From positions 4,999,026 to 5,063,025 of the forward strand of contig NZ_CP113797.1 in assembly GCF_026802175.1 (NCBI RefSeq): a stretch of DNA of 64,000 bases. The letters run 5' to 3'. How positions within the stretch are numbered: the first letter of the stretch is position 1; each line of letters starts with the position of its first letter. The notes beneath the pieces were generated by a model. It did no database searches and was not told the origin of the DNA. It saw nothing but the letters and a program-made list of their open reading frames with translations. Shown piece after piece: positions 55,621 to 64,000 of the stretch. The position numbers and the translations under genes are program-made. The DNA is from Thermocoleostomius sinensis A174. Its GTDB lineage: Bacteria; Cyanobacteriota; Cyanobacteriia; Elainellales; Elainellaceae.

Positions 55621-58158
55621 ATGTCCCAACCTGATTTCATTTTAACTGAATCTATCAGTTCTCCTGAAATCCTGCTACACCGAATGACGAACCGGATTCG
55701 CCAATCGTTGGAGCTACCGGACATTTTAGCGTCTACGGTGACAGAGGTGCGAGCATTTTTGAAAACCGATCGAGTCAAAGTCTATCGATTTCATCCGGAT
55801 GGTAGCGGTGAAGTAATTGCAGAAGCCATTCATGAAAAACGATTACCCTCTCTGATTGGACACCGATTTCCAGCAGGCGATATTCCACCGGAAGCACGGG
55901 AATTATTTTTGAAAGCCCGACAGCGAACGATTGTTAATGTGGCAGCTAGTCAGATTGGGACTAGCCCATTACGCTGTCCAAAAACAGGAACACTATCAGC
56001 AACTGACATTCAATTTCGTCCTGTTGATCCGTGCCATGCTGAATATCTCACGGCAATGGGTGTACAATCATCGCTCGTCGTGCCCATCCTTTCCGCTAAT
56101 CAACTCTGGGGATTGTTAGTTTCTCACCATCATGCTCCTCGACGAGTCGCCAAACGAGAATTAAAAGTCGTCCAATCTGTAGCAGATCAGGTTTCTGTGG
56201 CGATCGCCCATTCAACGCTACTGAGTCAAACTCGGCTCCAAGCTCAGCAAGAAGCCACCATCAATTACGTTGTCTCATTGCTCCATTCCACAACTGAAAT
56301 GCAGTTTCAAGCAGCATTAGAACAGACTGTAGCAGCGCTACAAGGAATAGGAGGCAGAATCTATATTACGCCGCAAAGCCCAAGCCAAACGCCCCAACTC
56401 TTCACCTACGGCACACAACCGAATCCTCCCTCCACCTCTCCACCCCCATCCAGTTTCATCGAACAGCATCCCGATTGGCAAGCTTGTTTAAATGGAGACC
56501 CTGTAAATTCTGTGGATGATATTTGGGCGATCTCCGATCTCTATGATCTCATTGTGTCTCCAGATATCACCCTAGCGTTATTATCGGCTCAAATTCGTGG
56601 ATTATTGGTTGTACGATTGCAGTATCGGCAGCAGTTTTTGGGATATTTGAGCGTTTTTCGAGGTCAAATTGAAATTGAAACGATTTGGGCAGGACGGCTT
56701 GATAACGATGATCCGCGTCAATTACGCCCGCGTCAGTCATTTGAGACCTGGCGAGAGTTGAGGCAAGGGCAATCGCATGACTGGACATCTGCTGATGTTG
56801 AGCTAGCCCGAAACTTGGGCAATCATCTGGCAATGGCGATTCATCAATATGAGCTATATCGGCAAGTTCAGGCATTAAATACTGAGTTGGAACACCGAGT
56901 TTTAGAACGAACAACAGAATTACAACAAGCTAATGCTGAGTTGCGGCGAGAGATCGCTGAACGTGAACGTGCTTTACGAGAGCGACAACAGGCAAGGGAT
57001 TCACTCAAGCGGCTCAGTCGCCAAAATGAGTTGATTTTGAATTCGGCGGGTGAAGGAATTTACGGGCTGAATCTTCAGGGTAAAACGACGTTTGTAAATC
57101 CGGCGGCTGCCAGAATCCTTGGATATGAAGTAGAAGAACTGTCAGGACAGTGCATGTATACGCTGCTCAATCACTCTAAACCAGATGGAACGCCGTATGA
57201 TTGGGAAGAAAATCCCATTCATCAAACGTTAATAGAGGGAGCCGTGCAACACATCACAGAGGATTTATTCTATCGGCAAGATGGTTCTAGCTTTCCGGTA
57301 GAGTATGTTAGTACACCAATTCGTGAGCAGGGAAGAATCTTAGGGGCAGTTGTAATTTTCAAAGATATTACAGAACGACAAATTGTAGAACGAATGAAAG
57401 ATGAGTTTGTTTCAGTTGTTAGTCATGAATTACGAACTCCATTGACTTCAATTCGAGCGGCATTGGGTTTGCTGGCTCGTGGCGACTTAACAATGCAACC
57501 CGACAAAAGCCAACGGATGCTCGATATTGCGTTTTCAAATACCAACCGTTTAGTTCGCCTGGTAAATGACATTCTAGACATTGAGCGGATTAAGTTCGGC
57601 AAAGTTACACTGAAAAAACACAGTTGTAATGCGGCTGATTTAATTACAGAAGCGATTGAAGTTATGCGAGCAATGGCTGAGCGATCCTCCATCAAGCTAG
57701 TGGCTAATCCGGTATCGGTTGAATTGTGGGCTGATCCCGATCGAATCATTCAAACACTGACTAATTTATTAAGTAATGCGATCAAATTTTCACCTCAAGG
57801 TTCTACTGTTTGGGTAGTCGCAGAACTAAAACAAAAAATCTTAAACCCCAAACAGCAAACAGCACCTACTATTCATTCTTCCCCTGATACGCTGCTGATT
57901 GCTGTCAAAGATCAAGGACTGGGTATTCCTGAAGATAAACTGGAAACCATTTTTGGGCAATTTCAACAACTGGATGCCTCTAATTCGGGGCATCAAGGCG
58001 GAACAGGTCTGGGGCTAGCCATTTGTCGTAGTATTGTGCAACAACATGGCGGGCAAATTTGGGCTGAAAGTAGATTAGGCAAAGGCAGCAACTTCTACTT
58101 CACCTTACCGTTACCCAAGGATAATTATCATGACCATCAAACGCATCTTGATCATTGA
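55621..58158 (+). CDS. rfpA: FaRLiP knotless phytochrome histidine kinase RfpA
   Basis: 845 residues. A GAF domain (about 25-200) comes first, without an N-terminal PAS, so it is a knotless phytochrome; bilin-binding Cys138 is in VDPCHAEYL and FPAGDIPPEA supplies the conserved Asp. A PHY domain (about 210-410) has the tongue motif PRQSF (370-374). A coiled coil leads to a PAS domain (about 468-590), HisKA (H602 in VVSHELRTPLT) and HATPase (DQGLGIPEDKL, GGTGLGLAI). It senses the red/far-red ratio and controls RfpB/RfpC. Overlaps rfpC by 29 bases. Confidence 0.95.
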   Translation: MSQPDFILTESISSPEILLHRMTNRIRQSLELPDILASTVTEVRAFLKTDRVKVYRFHPDGSGEVIAEAIHEKRLPSLIGHRFPAGDIPPEARELFLKARQRTIVNVAASQIGTSPLRCPKTGTLSATDIQFRPVDPCHAEYLTAMGVQSSLVVPILSANQLWGLLVSHHHAPRRVAKRELKVVQSVADQVSVAIAHSTLLSQTRLQAQQEATINYVVSLLHSTTEMQFQAALEQTVAALQGIGGRIYITPQSPSQTPQLFTYGTQPNPPSTSPPPSSFIEQHPDWQACLNGDPVNSVDDIWAISDLYDLIVSPDITLALLSAQIRGLLVVRLQYRQQFLGYLSVFRGQIEIETIWAGRLDNDDPRQLRPRQSFETWRELRQGQSHDWTSADVELARNLGNHLAMAIHQYELYRQVQALNTELEHRVLERTTELQQANAELRREIAERERALRERQQARDSLKRLSRQNELILNSAGEGIYGLNLQGKTTFVNPAAARILGYEVEELSGQCMYTLLNHSKPDGTPYDWEENPIHQTLIEGAVQHITEDLFYRQDGSSFPVEYVSTPIREQGRILGAVVIFKDITERQIVERMKDEFVSVVSHELRTPLTSIRAALGLLARGDLTMQPDKSQRMLDIAFSNTNRLVRLVNDILDIERIKFGKVTLKKHSCNAADLITEAIEVMRAMAERSSIKLVANPVSVELWADPDRIIQTLTNLLSNAIKFSPQGSTVWVVAELKQKILNPKQQTAPTIHSSPDTLLIAVKDQGLGIPEDKLETIFGQFQQLDASNSGHQGGTGLGLAICRSIVQQHGGQIWAESRLGKGSNFYFTLPLPKDNYHDHQTHLDH

Positions 58159-58510
58159 TGATGACGCAGATATTCGAGAAGCGACCCAAATCTGTTTAGA
58201 AATCACAGGCGAATGGGACGTTCTAACAGCAAGTTCGGGTAGTGAAGGCCTAATCAAAGCGGCGGCAGAGAAGCCAGATGCTATCCTGTTAGACATTATG
58301 ATGCCAGGGATGGATGGATTAACAACTTTTCAAAACTTACAGGATAATCCTGAAACTCAAAATATTCCAATTATTTTGCTGACTGCAAAGGCCCAATCAG
58401 CCGAACAGCGCCAGTTCACTCGATTAAAGGTGGCAGCAGTTATCACTAAACCCTATGATCCGTTCAGTTTATCCGATCAGGTTGCAGAAGCATTGGTTGA
58501 GAAGTTGTAG
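58130..58510 (+). CDS. rfpC: FaRLiP single-domain response regulator RfpC
   Basis: 126 residues, a lone CheY-type receiver: acidic pocket ILIIDDDAD, phospho-acceptor D55 in LLDIMMPGMDG, Thr in LLTAKAQ and Lys in ITKPYDP. Thought to relay phosphate between RfpA and RfpB. Starts within the end of rfpA. Confidence 0.94.
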   Translation: MTIKRILIIDDDADIREATQICLEITGEWDVLTASSGSEGLIKAAAEKPDAILLDIMMPGMDGLTTFQNLQDNPETQNIPIILLTAKAQSAEQRQFTRLKVAAVITKPYDPFSLSDQVAEALVEKL

Positions 58511-58693
58511 AAAATTAGTTTACTTTCTTCCCCAGTTTTTCAGGTTTTTCCCTTATTCTTTTACGTATCTTCTTAGTTCACTTCCATCTACTCTAAAGAT
58601 GTTTGCAACACACAAATGAATGTGAGGAGCTTACCGTGTGTCTACCAAACGTCTTTGACATTCATTGATTGTAGCTGAATTTTAAGTATTACC

Positions 58694-59776
58694 ATGACTA
58701 CACTCATTCAACAACGCGGAGTCCGCGATCGGTGGAAGCAATTCTGTGATTGGGTCACTAGCACTGAAAATCGGTTATATATCGGTTGGTTTGGTGTTTT
58801 GATGATTCCCTTATTAGGAGTCTCCACCTGCGTGTTTGTAATTGCGTTTATTGCGGCTCCCCCCGTCGATATTGATGGAATTCGCGAACCAATCGCAGGC
58901 TCATTACTCTACGGCAATAATATCATCACGGCGGCTGTCGTCCCAACTTCCAATGCCATCGGCTTACATTTTTATCCAATTTGGGAAGCAGCAAGCATGG
59001 ATGAATGGCTCTACAATGGCGGACCTTATCAGATGATTGGAGCCCACTATATTCCAGCCCTTTGTTGTTATATGGGGCGAGAATGGGAACTAAGTTATCG
59101 GTTAGGAATGCGCCCTTGGATTGCTGTCGCCTATAGTGCTCCATTAGCAGCAACGGCCTCTGTATTTTTGATTTATCCGATTGGTCAGGGCAGTTTCTCC
59201 GATGGACTACCAATGGGTATTAGCGGCACGTTCAATTTCATGTTTGTCTTCCAAGCCGAACACAATATCTTAATGCACCCGTTCCACATGTTAGGAGTTG
59301 CTGGAGTATTTGGAGGATCGCTATTCTGCGCGATGCATGGCAGTCTAGTTACGTCTAGCTTGGTACGAGAGACAACAGAGTCAGAATCGCAGAATTTAGG
59401 CTATAAATTTGGACAGGAGGAGGAAACCTATAATCTACTGGCTGCTCATGGCTATTTTGGCCGCTTAATTTTTCAGTATGCCAGCTTTAATAATTCACGA
59501 TCGCTGCATTTCTTTTTGGCAGCGTTTCCAGTGATTTGTATTTGGTGCACAGCGTTGGGCATCAGTACGATGGCATTTAATTTAAATGGTTTCAACTTTA
59601 ATCAATCTGTTTTGGATTCGCAAGGTCGAGTGATTAATACTTGGGCGGATGTCATTAATCGCGCAAATCTAGGCTTTGAGGTTCTGCATGAGCGCAATGC
59701 CCATAATTTCCCCTTAGATTTAGCTGGAGGAGAAGGCATTCCTGTAGCTATGCAAGCCCCCAGTATTTCTAGTTGA
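58694..59776 (+). CDS. psbA3: Far-red photosystem II D1 protein (PsbA3)
   Basis: 360 residues, a functional D1 by its ligands: SFSDGLP (D170), QAEHN (E189, H190) and [13 protein letters not shown] (H332, E333, H337, D342, A344). After A344 a 16-residue tail ([16 protein letters not shown]) would be removed by CtpA. MGREWELS is the normal D1 form, so it is not ChlF. Placed in the FaRLiP cluster, it is the paralog used in far-red PSII. A terminator follows at 59915. Confidence 0.95.
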   Translation: MTTLIQQRGVRDRWKQFCDWVTSTENRLYIGWFGVLMIPLLGVSTCVFVIAFIAAPPVDIDGIREPIAGSLLYGNNIITAAVVPTSNAIGLHFYPIWEAASMDEWLYNGGPYQMIGAHYIPALCCYMGREWELSYRLGMRPWIAVAYSAPLAATASVFLIYPIGQGSFSDGLPMGISGTFNFMFVFQAEHNILMHPFHMLGVAGVFGGSLFCAMHGSLVTSSLVRETTESESQNLGYKFGQEEETYNLLAAHGYFGRLIFQYASFNNSRSLHFFLAAFPVICIWCTALGISTMAFNLNGFNFNQSVLDSQGRVINTWADVINRANLGFEVLHERNAHNFPLDLAGGEGIPVAMQAPSISS

Positions 59777-59914
59777 ATTGGCGTTGTAAAAGCAGTGATC
59801 GGAGGAGAGCGATCGCAAATCATTTTGGTTTTAGCGCGTTGAAAGCTTGCAATAGTCAATCATTCTTGTTATCATCTCAACCTTCCTCCAATCAAAATAA
59901 ACGGTATAGACTCG

Positions 59915-59942
59915 GGCATTTTCTATAGGAAAATGCCTTTTT
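59915..59942 (+). terminator. Terminator after psbA3
   Basis: Perfect 9-base stem GGCATTTTC (59915-59923) / GAAAATGCC (59929-59937), 5-base loop, then TTTTT. Confidence 0.93.
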
Positions 59943-60316
59943 CATCTTATTCAAATATTATTTTCAATTTGTTGTGAAGTTTTGTTAAATCACTTCTTTT
60001 CTTCATAGGTTTTTTATGTTTTTTCTCTATCTTTATAAACATCTTCAGTTTGATTTATTAATGATCTAAGCTGCCAAACAAACTGAATGCTTTGTCTAGA
60101 ATGGATTCCATTTGATTTCTGGAATTTTCAATTTGGGAACGCTGAATTTCGTTTTTAGCTAGCTCAACACTGTGTTCGATATTGTTAGGCTAGTTATTGT
60201 CAAGATCAACAACAATTCAACATAAACTTGGTATTTCAATGCAGTGATTACTCACATTTTTCAAACGTAATCAAGCATGAAAACAACTATCTGAAGAATT
60301 AGTAAGGAGAGGATGA
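59943..60316 (+). promoter_or_regulatory. Promoter region of the apc genes
   Basis: About 370 AT-rich bases between a strong terminator and the first apcD-type gene, so a promoter is expected. GGAGAGGATGA ribosome site at 60306. No defined operator recognised. Confidence 0.5.
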
Positions 60317-60793
60317 ATGAGCATTGTTACGGAATTAATTTTAAATGCAGATAGTGAAGCGCGCTATCCAGCCCCTAAGGAGTTACGCATTTTTCAGGAC
60401 TTTCTGAAATCAGGCGAACAGCGCATTCGCATTGCTTCAACCTTGGCACAGAATGAAGATCGGATTGTGCAAAATGCTAGCGCTCGGTTCTGGGAACGCT
60501 GTCCAGTGACGCCAAGCAATAGTGGCAATCCCCGCAAAACCGCGTCTTGTCAACGAGATCAAGGCTGGTATGTTCGCTTAGTGGCGTACTGTATTCTGGC
60601 GGGCAGTGAGCAACCCCTGGCAGAGATTGGCACGATCGGTATTAAAGAAATGTACAACTCGTTGGAAATTCCCCTGCGAAATCTAGTAGAGGCCATGCGC
60701 TGTGTTAAAGAGGAGTCAATTTCATTGCTCAGTGCAGAAGATGCGGTGGAAGTTGCACCGTATTTTGATTACATCATTCGGGCACTTTCATAA
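60317..60793 (+). CDS. apcD: ApcD-type allophycocyanin alpha subunit (first copy)
   Basis: 158 residues of the phycobiliprotein alpha fold. The bilin Cys78 is in TASCQRDQGWY, and PVTPSNSGNP precedes it. Most like ApcD (allophycocyanin-B alpha) rather than ApcA, with DQGWYVRL. FaRLiP clusters encode several ApcD paralogs (ApcD2, D3, D5); which one this is cannot be settled here. It forms far-red-absorbing allophycocyanin with ApcB2, 118 bases downstream. Confidence 0.88.
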   Translation: MSIVTELILNADSEARYPAPKELRIFQDFLKSGEQRIRIASTLAQNEDRIVQNASARFWERCPVTPSNSGNPRKTASCQRDQGWYVRLVAYCILAGSEQPLAEIGTIGIKEMYNSLEIPLRNLVEAMRCVKEESISLLSAEDAVEVAPYFDYIIRALS

Positions 60794-60911
60794 GGCACAA
60801 ACAGATTGTGAAGTACAAACAGTTCACGTTGATCGATCGATTGTCCTATTGATTAGATTCCCTTGACTGTTGAAATTTTGATTCAAACGTTCAATTCAGG
60901 AGACTTAAGCC

Positions 60912-61397
60912 ATGCAAGATGCAATCACAGCGCTAATCAATTCTTCTGACGTGCAAGGCAAGTATTTGGATGATTCGGGTTTGGAGCGCTTGAGAAACTA
61001 TTTCCAAAGTGGTGAGTTGCGATCGCGAGCGGCTGTTGCCATTAGTGCGAATGCCAGTGCGCTTGTCACGCAAGCCGTGGCTAAATCTTTGATGTACACC
61101 GACATTACGGCTCCTGGTGGCAATATGTACACCTGCCGTCGCTATGCGGCTTGCATTCGCGATATGGATTATTTCCTGCGCTATGCCACCTATGCCATGC
61201 TAGCAGGAGATCCCTCGATTTTAGATGAGCGCATTCTCAACGGGTTACGGGAAACCTATAATTCCTTGGGAGTGCCAATCGGCGCCACCATTCGAGCTGT
61301 GCAAGCCTTGAAAGAAGTGACGACTGATTTGATTGGGGCAGAAGCTGGAAAAGAAATGGGTGCCTACTTTGATTACATTTGTGCAGGGTTAAGCTAA
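60912..61397 (+). CDS. apcB2: FaRLiP allophycocyanin beta subunit ApcB2
   Basis: 161 residues with bilin Cys81 in [15 protein letters not shown] and Asn71 (PGGNMYT, the residue methylated in beta subunits). N-terminus [20 protein letters not shown] is ApcB. The partner of the two flanking ApcD-type alpha subunits in far-red core complexes. Confidence 0.94.
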   Translation: MQDAITALINSSDVQGKYLDDSGLERLRNYFQSGELRSRAAVAISANASALVTQAVAKSLMYTDITAPGGNMYTCRRYAACIRDMDYFLRYATYAMLAGDPSILDERILNGLRETYNSLGVPIGATIRAVQALKEVTTDLIGAEAGKEMGAYFDYICAGLS

Positions 61398-61452
61398 AAC
61401 CATCCATTGTTGCAGTAATCGCTTGAAGCATTCGTGACAGCACGATGGAAAC

Positions 61453-61554
61453 GGTAATTGGTAATTGGTAAGGAAACAACTTATGAACAAATGCTGTGTT
61501 GGTAGTGATATGCGATCGCAAATGATACGTTTCCCACACCAATTACCGATTACC
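61453..61554 (+). repeat. Inverted heptamer repeat between apcB2 and second apcD-type gene
   Basis: GGTAATTGGTAATTGGT (61453-61469) matches the complement of ACCAATTACCGATTACC (61538-61554) at 16 of 17 positions, followed by a T-rich run. Confidence 0.75.
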
Positions 61555-61591
61555 CATTTTTTAACAAATTCACTCCTTAGATAACAGAACC

Positions 61592-62071
61592 ATGAGTATC
61601 ATTACCCGATCGATTGCCGCAGCCGATCGTGAAGCTCGTTATCTCAGCGCCGGAGAACTGGATGCCATTCGCGACTTTTTTGAGGAAGGTCCGCATCGCC
61701 TGCGTATTGCTGCGACGCTGACTGCTAATGAACACTACATTGTTGAACGAGGCAGCCAGCGGTTTTGGGAACGCTGCCCGGTTACCCCGAGTAACAGTGG
61801 CAATCCCACCTATCGAGCTTCCTGTATGCGGGATCAAAGCTGGTATATTCGCTTAATCACCTATGCGCTTGTGGTTGGCGATATTGATCCAATCGAAAAG
61901 ACAGGTATCAAAGGGGCAAAAGAAATGTACATTTCTTTGGGAATTCCGCTGCGAAATATCGTGGAATGCATGCGTTGCCTCAAGGAAATTGCACTGGATT
62001 TATTAACTCCCGATGAGGCAATTGAGGTTGCACCTTATTTTGACTACTTGATTCAAGGATTAATGCCATAG
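61592..62071 (+). CDS. apcD: ApcD-type allophycocyanin alpha subunit (second copy)
   Basis: 159 residues, clearly paralogous to the first copy: shared FWERCPVTPSNSGNP, bilin Cys78 in RASCMRDQSWY, and IEVAPYFDYL near the end. The two differ in many positions, so both are likely used. Part of the far-red core with ApcB2 and ApcE2. Exact ApcD number not assigned. Confidence 0.88.
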   Translation: MSIITRSIAAADREARYLSAGELDAIRDFFEEGPHRLRIAATLTANEHYIVERGSQRFWERCPVTPSNSGNPTYRASCMRDQSWYIRLITYALVVGDIDPIEKTGIKGAKEMYISLGIPLRNIVECMRCLKEIALDLLTPDEAIEVAPYFDYLIQGLMP

Positions 62072-62209
62072 TTCTAGATGACTAGGAATAAACCGAATAG
62101 AGATTTTAATGTTTACCTAGCACATTAATTCTTGAACAGAAAAGCTAGATTTTTTCAACTCATTTTACGAACAATTCCCTACTGATTTAGCGTTTAGGAT
62201 TTAAAGCCA

Positions 62210-64000
62210 ATGAGTGCTCATGCAAGCGGCGGCAGTCCGGTAATCTGTCCACAACTCTATCACACAACCCCAACTGCAATCCTTGCTCAGGCTGAACAAC
62301 AGGATCGTTGGCTGAAGCAGAGCGAACTGAATGCCTTGTCAAGTTTTTTCCGCTCTGGAGCTAAACGGATTGAGATTGCCCTGACGTTGGCTCAACAAGC
62401 AAACGCGATCGTGTCAGCAGGAGCCGAGCGGATCTTCTTTGGTGGCTCTCCAATGGCATATTTAGAGGCACCACCAAACCGCGATCAGTTGCCGGGCTAT
62501 ACCCCGTTGCCCAAGAGAAGAGCACCTCTTCCAGCCAAGGAAAGGCTAAAGCCACAAATATCAAGACCAGGAAATCCGGTTGATTGGCTAACGGGATTTG
62601 CACGGGCACAATTTCTGGAAAATCGAGATCCACTGCCTAGCGGATTTCGCCCTATTAATGTAGCTCGATATGGCCCGATTCGTATGAAGCGTTCCATGCG
62701 AGATCTCAGTTGGTTTCTTCGCTATGTCACTTATGCGATTGTTTCCGACAATCCCAGTATTCTCTCTGTCAATGTACGTGGCTTACGTGGAGTCATTCCC
62801 GAAGATGTCACGGAAGCTACCGTTGTTGCTATTAAAGATATGCGGTGGAAAGCACTCAGTTATTTCAAACAAGATGCTGAAGCCAACGCGATTGTTCAAG
62901 AACATTTTGATGTGTTGGTGTCAGAATATCTGGTTGAAAAACCACCGATTCGACTGCGACAAGGCTTCTCCAATGATAAACAGGGATTGCAACTGCCAGA
63001 AAGCTACGCTTTAGCGGCTACATCGCGCCCCAAATTTGTTCTCAAACCCAGTTTGTCGGTAACAGAACAGCAGGAGGCGATTCAAGCAGCCTATCGGCAA
63101 GTGTTTGAGCGGGACATTACTCGGTCCTGTGGATTGCGTCTGAATGAGTTGGAATCCAAGGTCAAGAGTGGTGAACTCTCCACAAAAGAATTCATTCGTC
63201 AATTGGGAAAATCCCGGCTTTACCGCCGAGAATATTATGAACCATTTGTGATCAGTCGGGTAATTGAGCTAGCGGTGCGGCATTTTCTGGGGCGTGGATT
63301 AAGTTCGATCGAGGAGTTTCAGGAATATTTTGAAGTAATCTCTAAGGGGGGATTACCTGCGCTAGTGGATGCCCTCGTGGATTCTCAGGAATACAGCGAC
63401 TATTTTGGCGAAGAAACCGTTCCCTATCTACGAGGACTGGGACAGGAGGCACAGGAATGCCGCAATTGGGGACCTCAATTGGAGTTGTTCAAGTTCAATG
63501 CGGCTGTTCGACGAGTACCGCAATTCATTACGTTGTTCGGCGATTATCAACATCCGCTTCCCAATCAGCATCCCTATGGTGCTACTAATGATCCATTAGA
63601 AATTCAGTTTGGCGCTATTTTTCCCCATCCCGATCAACGACATACCGATCGTCCAGCGACTGTTGGTAAAGATCATCAACGGATTCTGATTCGGGTTAAC
63701 TCAGATAATGGGACAGGCAACGGTACAGAACTTGGAGCAGTTAGTCCGAGTCATCACCGGATTATCAAATTCGATCATTTAGTGTGGAGCAGTGGCACTA
63801 ATGGAAATCGATCGCATCAAGGCATCAGTGTATCGTTGTCGAAGCACTCTCCCACAGCCGTAATCCAAGCGGCCTATCGGCAAGTCTTTGGACGCGAGGT
63901 GTTTGAGGGACAACGGTTGACTACAGCGGAAGTAAAGCTAAAGTCAGGGGAAATTACCATGCGGGAGTTTGTGCGCCAGCTTGCCAAATCCCGGTTATTT
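62210..64000 (+). CDS. apcE2: FaRLiP phycobilisome core-membrane linker ApcE2 (3' end outside window)
   Basis: 597 residues are seen, open to the right edge. Residues 1-240 are the phycobiliprotein-like domain with a loop insert (about 75-150); about 285-440 the first linker repeat (QAAYRQVFERDI, EFIRQLGKSRLYRREYY); a second repeat starts near 550 (QAAYRQVFGREV) and is cut. Where ordinary ApcE has its bilin cysteine (RELIENACSS), this reads RGVIPEDVTEA; VIPE (195-198) is the ApcE2 signature, so bilin is held without a thioether bond. It anchors the far-red core to photosystems. Only the missing stop hides it from complete-frame lists. Confidence 0.95.
   Translation, partial: MSAHASGGSPVICPQLYHTTPTAILAQAEQQDRWLKQSELNALSSFFRSGAKRIEIALTLAQQANAIVSAGAERIFFGGSPMAYLEAPPNRDQLPGYTPLPKRRAPLPAKERLKPQISRPGNPVDWLTGFARAQFLENRDPLPSGFRPINVARYGPIRMKRSMRDLSWFLRYVTYAIVSDNPSILSVNVRGLRGVIPEDVTEATVVAIKDMRWKALSYFKQDAEANAIVQEHFDVLVSEYLVEKPPIRLRQGFSNDKQGLQLPESYALAATSRPKFVLKPSLSVTEQQEAIQAAYRQVFERDITRSCGLRLNELESKVKSGELSTKEFIRQLGKSRLYRREYYEPFVISRVIELAVRHFLGRGLSSIEEFQEYFEVISKGGLPALVDALVDSQEYSDYFGEETVPYLRGLGQEAQECRNWGPQLELFKFNAAVRRVPQFITLFGDYQHPLPNQHPYGATNDPLEIQFGAIFPHPDQRHTDRPATVGKDHQRILIRVNSDNGTGNGTELGAVSPSHHRIIKFDHLVWSSGTNGNRSHQGISVSLSKHSPTAVIQAAYRQVFGREVFEGQRLTTAEVKLKSGEITMREFVRQLAKSRLF

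Noticed and set aside
62700-62800. Suspected frameshift in apcE2 near VIPE
   Set aside because: On re-reading, the frame is continuous; the gene is open to the right edge.

Overview
The window is a piece of a filamentous-type cyanobacterial chromosome. The host call rests on linked petC-petA, photosystem I and II genes, allophycocyanin genes, a DUF3493/LPA3-like gene and very frequent CGATCG/GCGATCGC (HIP1-like) octamers, for example at 8960-8967. Degenerate heptamer tandem repeats (GGGAGTC, GGTAATT and relatives), typical of many cyanobacterial intergenic spacers, recur throughout. No tRNA, rRNA, IS element, integrase or CRISPR array was found.

Bases 1-34080 are mostly ordinary housekeeping: ureE (cut by the window edge) and ureF; a nicotinamidase-like hydrolase divergent from an NrtR-type Nudix regulator across a clear palindrome; an SDR; a secreted TPR protein; a secreted protein with cysteine-pair repeats; petC-petA; a zinc-ribbon/kinase/pentapeptide-repeat protein; rpiA; an aldo-keto reductase; a GT61 glycosyltransferase; a LysR regulator; a large GH15/phosphorylase-kinase-like protein; a decayed membrane glycosyltransferase pseudogene (25530-26502); hsp20; a DM13 lipoprotein; an ABC exporter; argS; and small conserved proteins.

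Bases 34143-44620 hold what looks like a complete N-methylglutamate (NMG) pathway for methylamine use. A divergent XRE-cupin regulator is followed by four genes resembling heterotetrameric sarcosine oxidase (read as mgdABCD), a type III glutamine-synthetase-like gmaS, and three split glutamate-synthase-like genes (mgsABC). Together they would convert methylamine plus glutamate to N-methylglutamate and then to glutamate, ammonium and a tetrahydrofolate-bound C1 unit. This pathway is known mainly from proteobacteria, so its presence here is the most unexpected content of the window.

Bases 45059-64000 are the left part of a far-red light photoacclimation (FaRLiP) cluster: chlF (a rogue D1 with a QD motif and no Mn-cluster ligands), psaA2-psaB2-psaL2-psaI2-psaF2-psaJ2, the regulators rfpB-rfpA-rfpC (DNA-binding multi-receiver response regulator, knotless phytochrome kinase, single-domain receiver), a far-red D1 (psbA3), then apcD-type, apcB2, apcD-type and apcE2 genes. 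ApcE2 runs off the right edge; it has a VIPE motif where ordinary ApcE carries its bilin-binding cysteine. psbB2, psbC2, psbD3 and psbH2 are not in the window and would be expected to the right. The cluster lets the cell make chlorophyll f and rebuild PSI, PSII and the phycobilisome core in far-red light.
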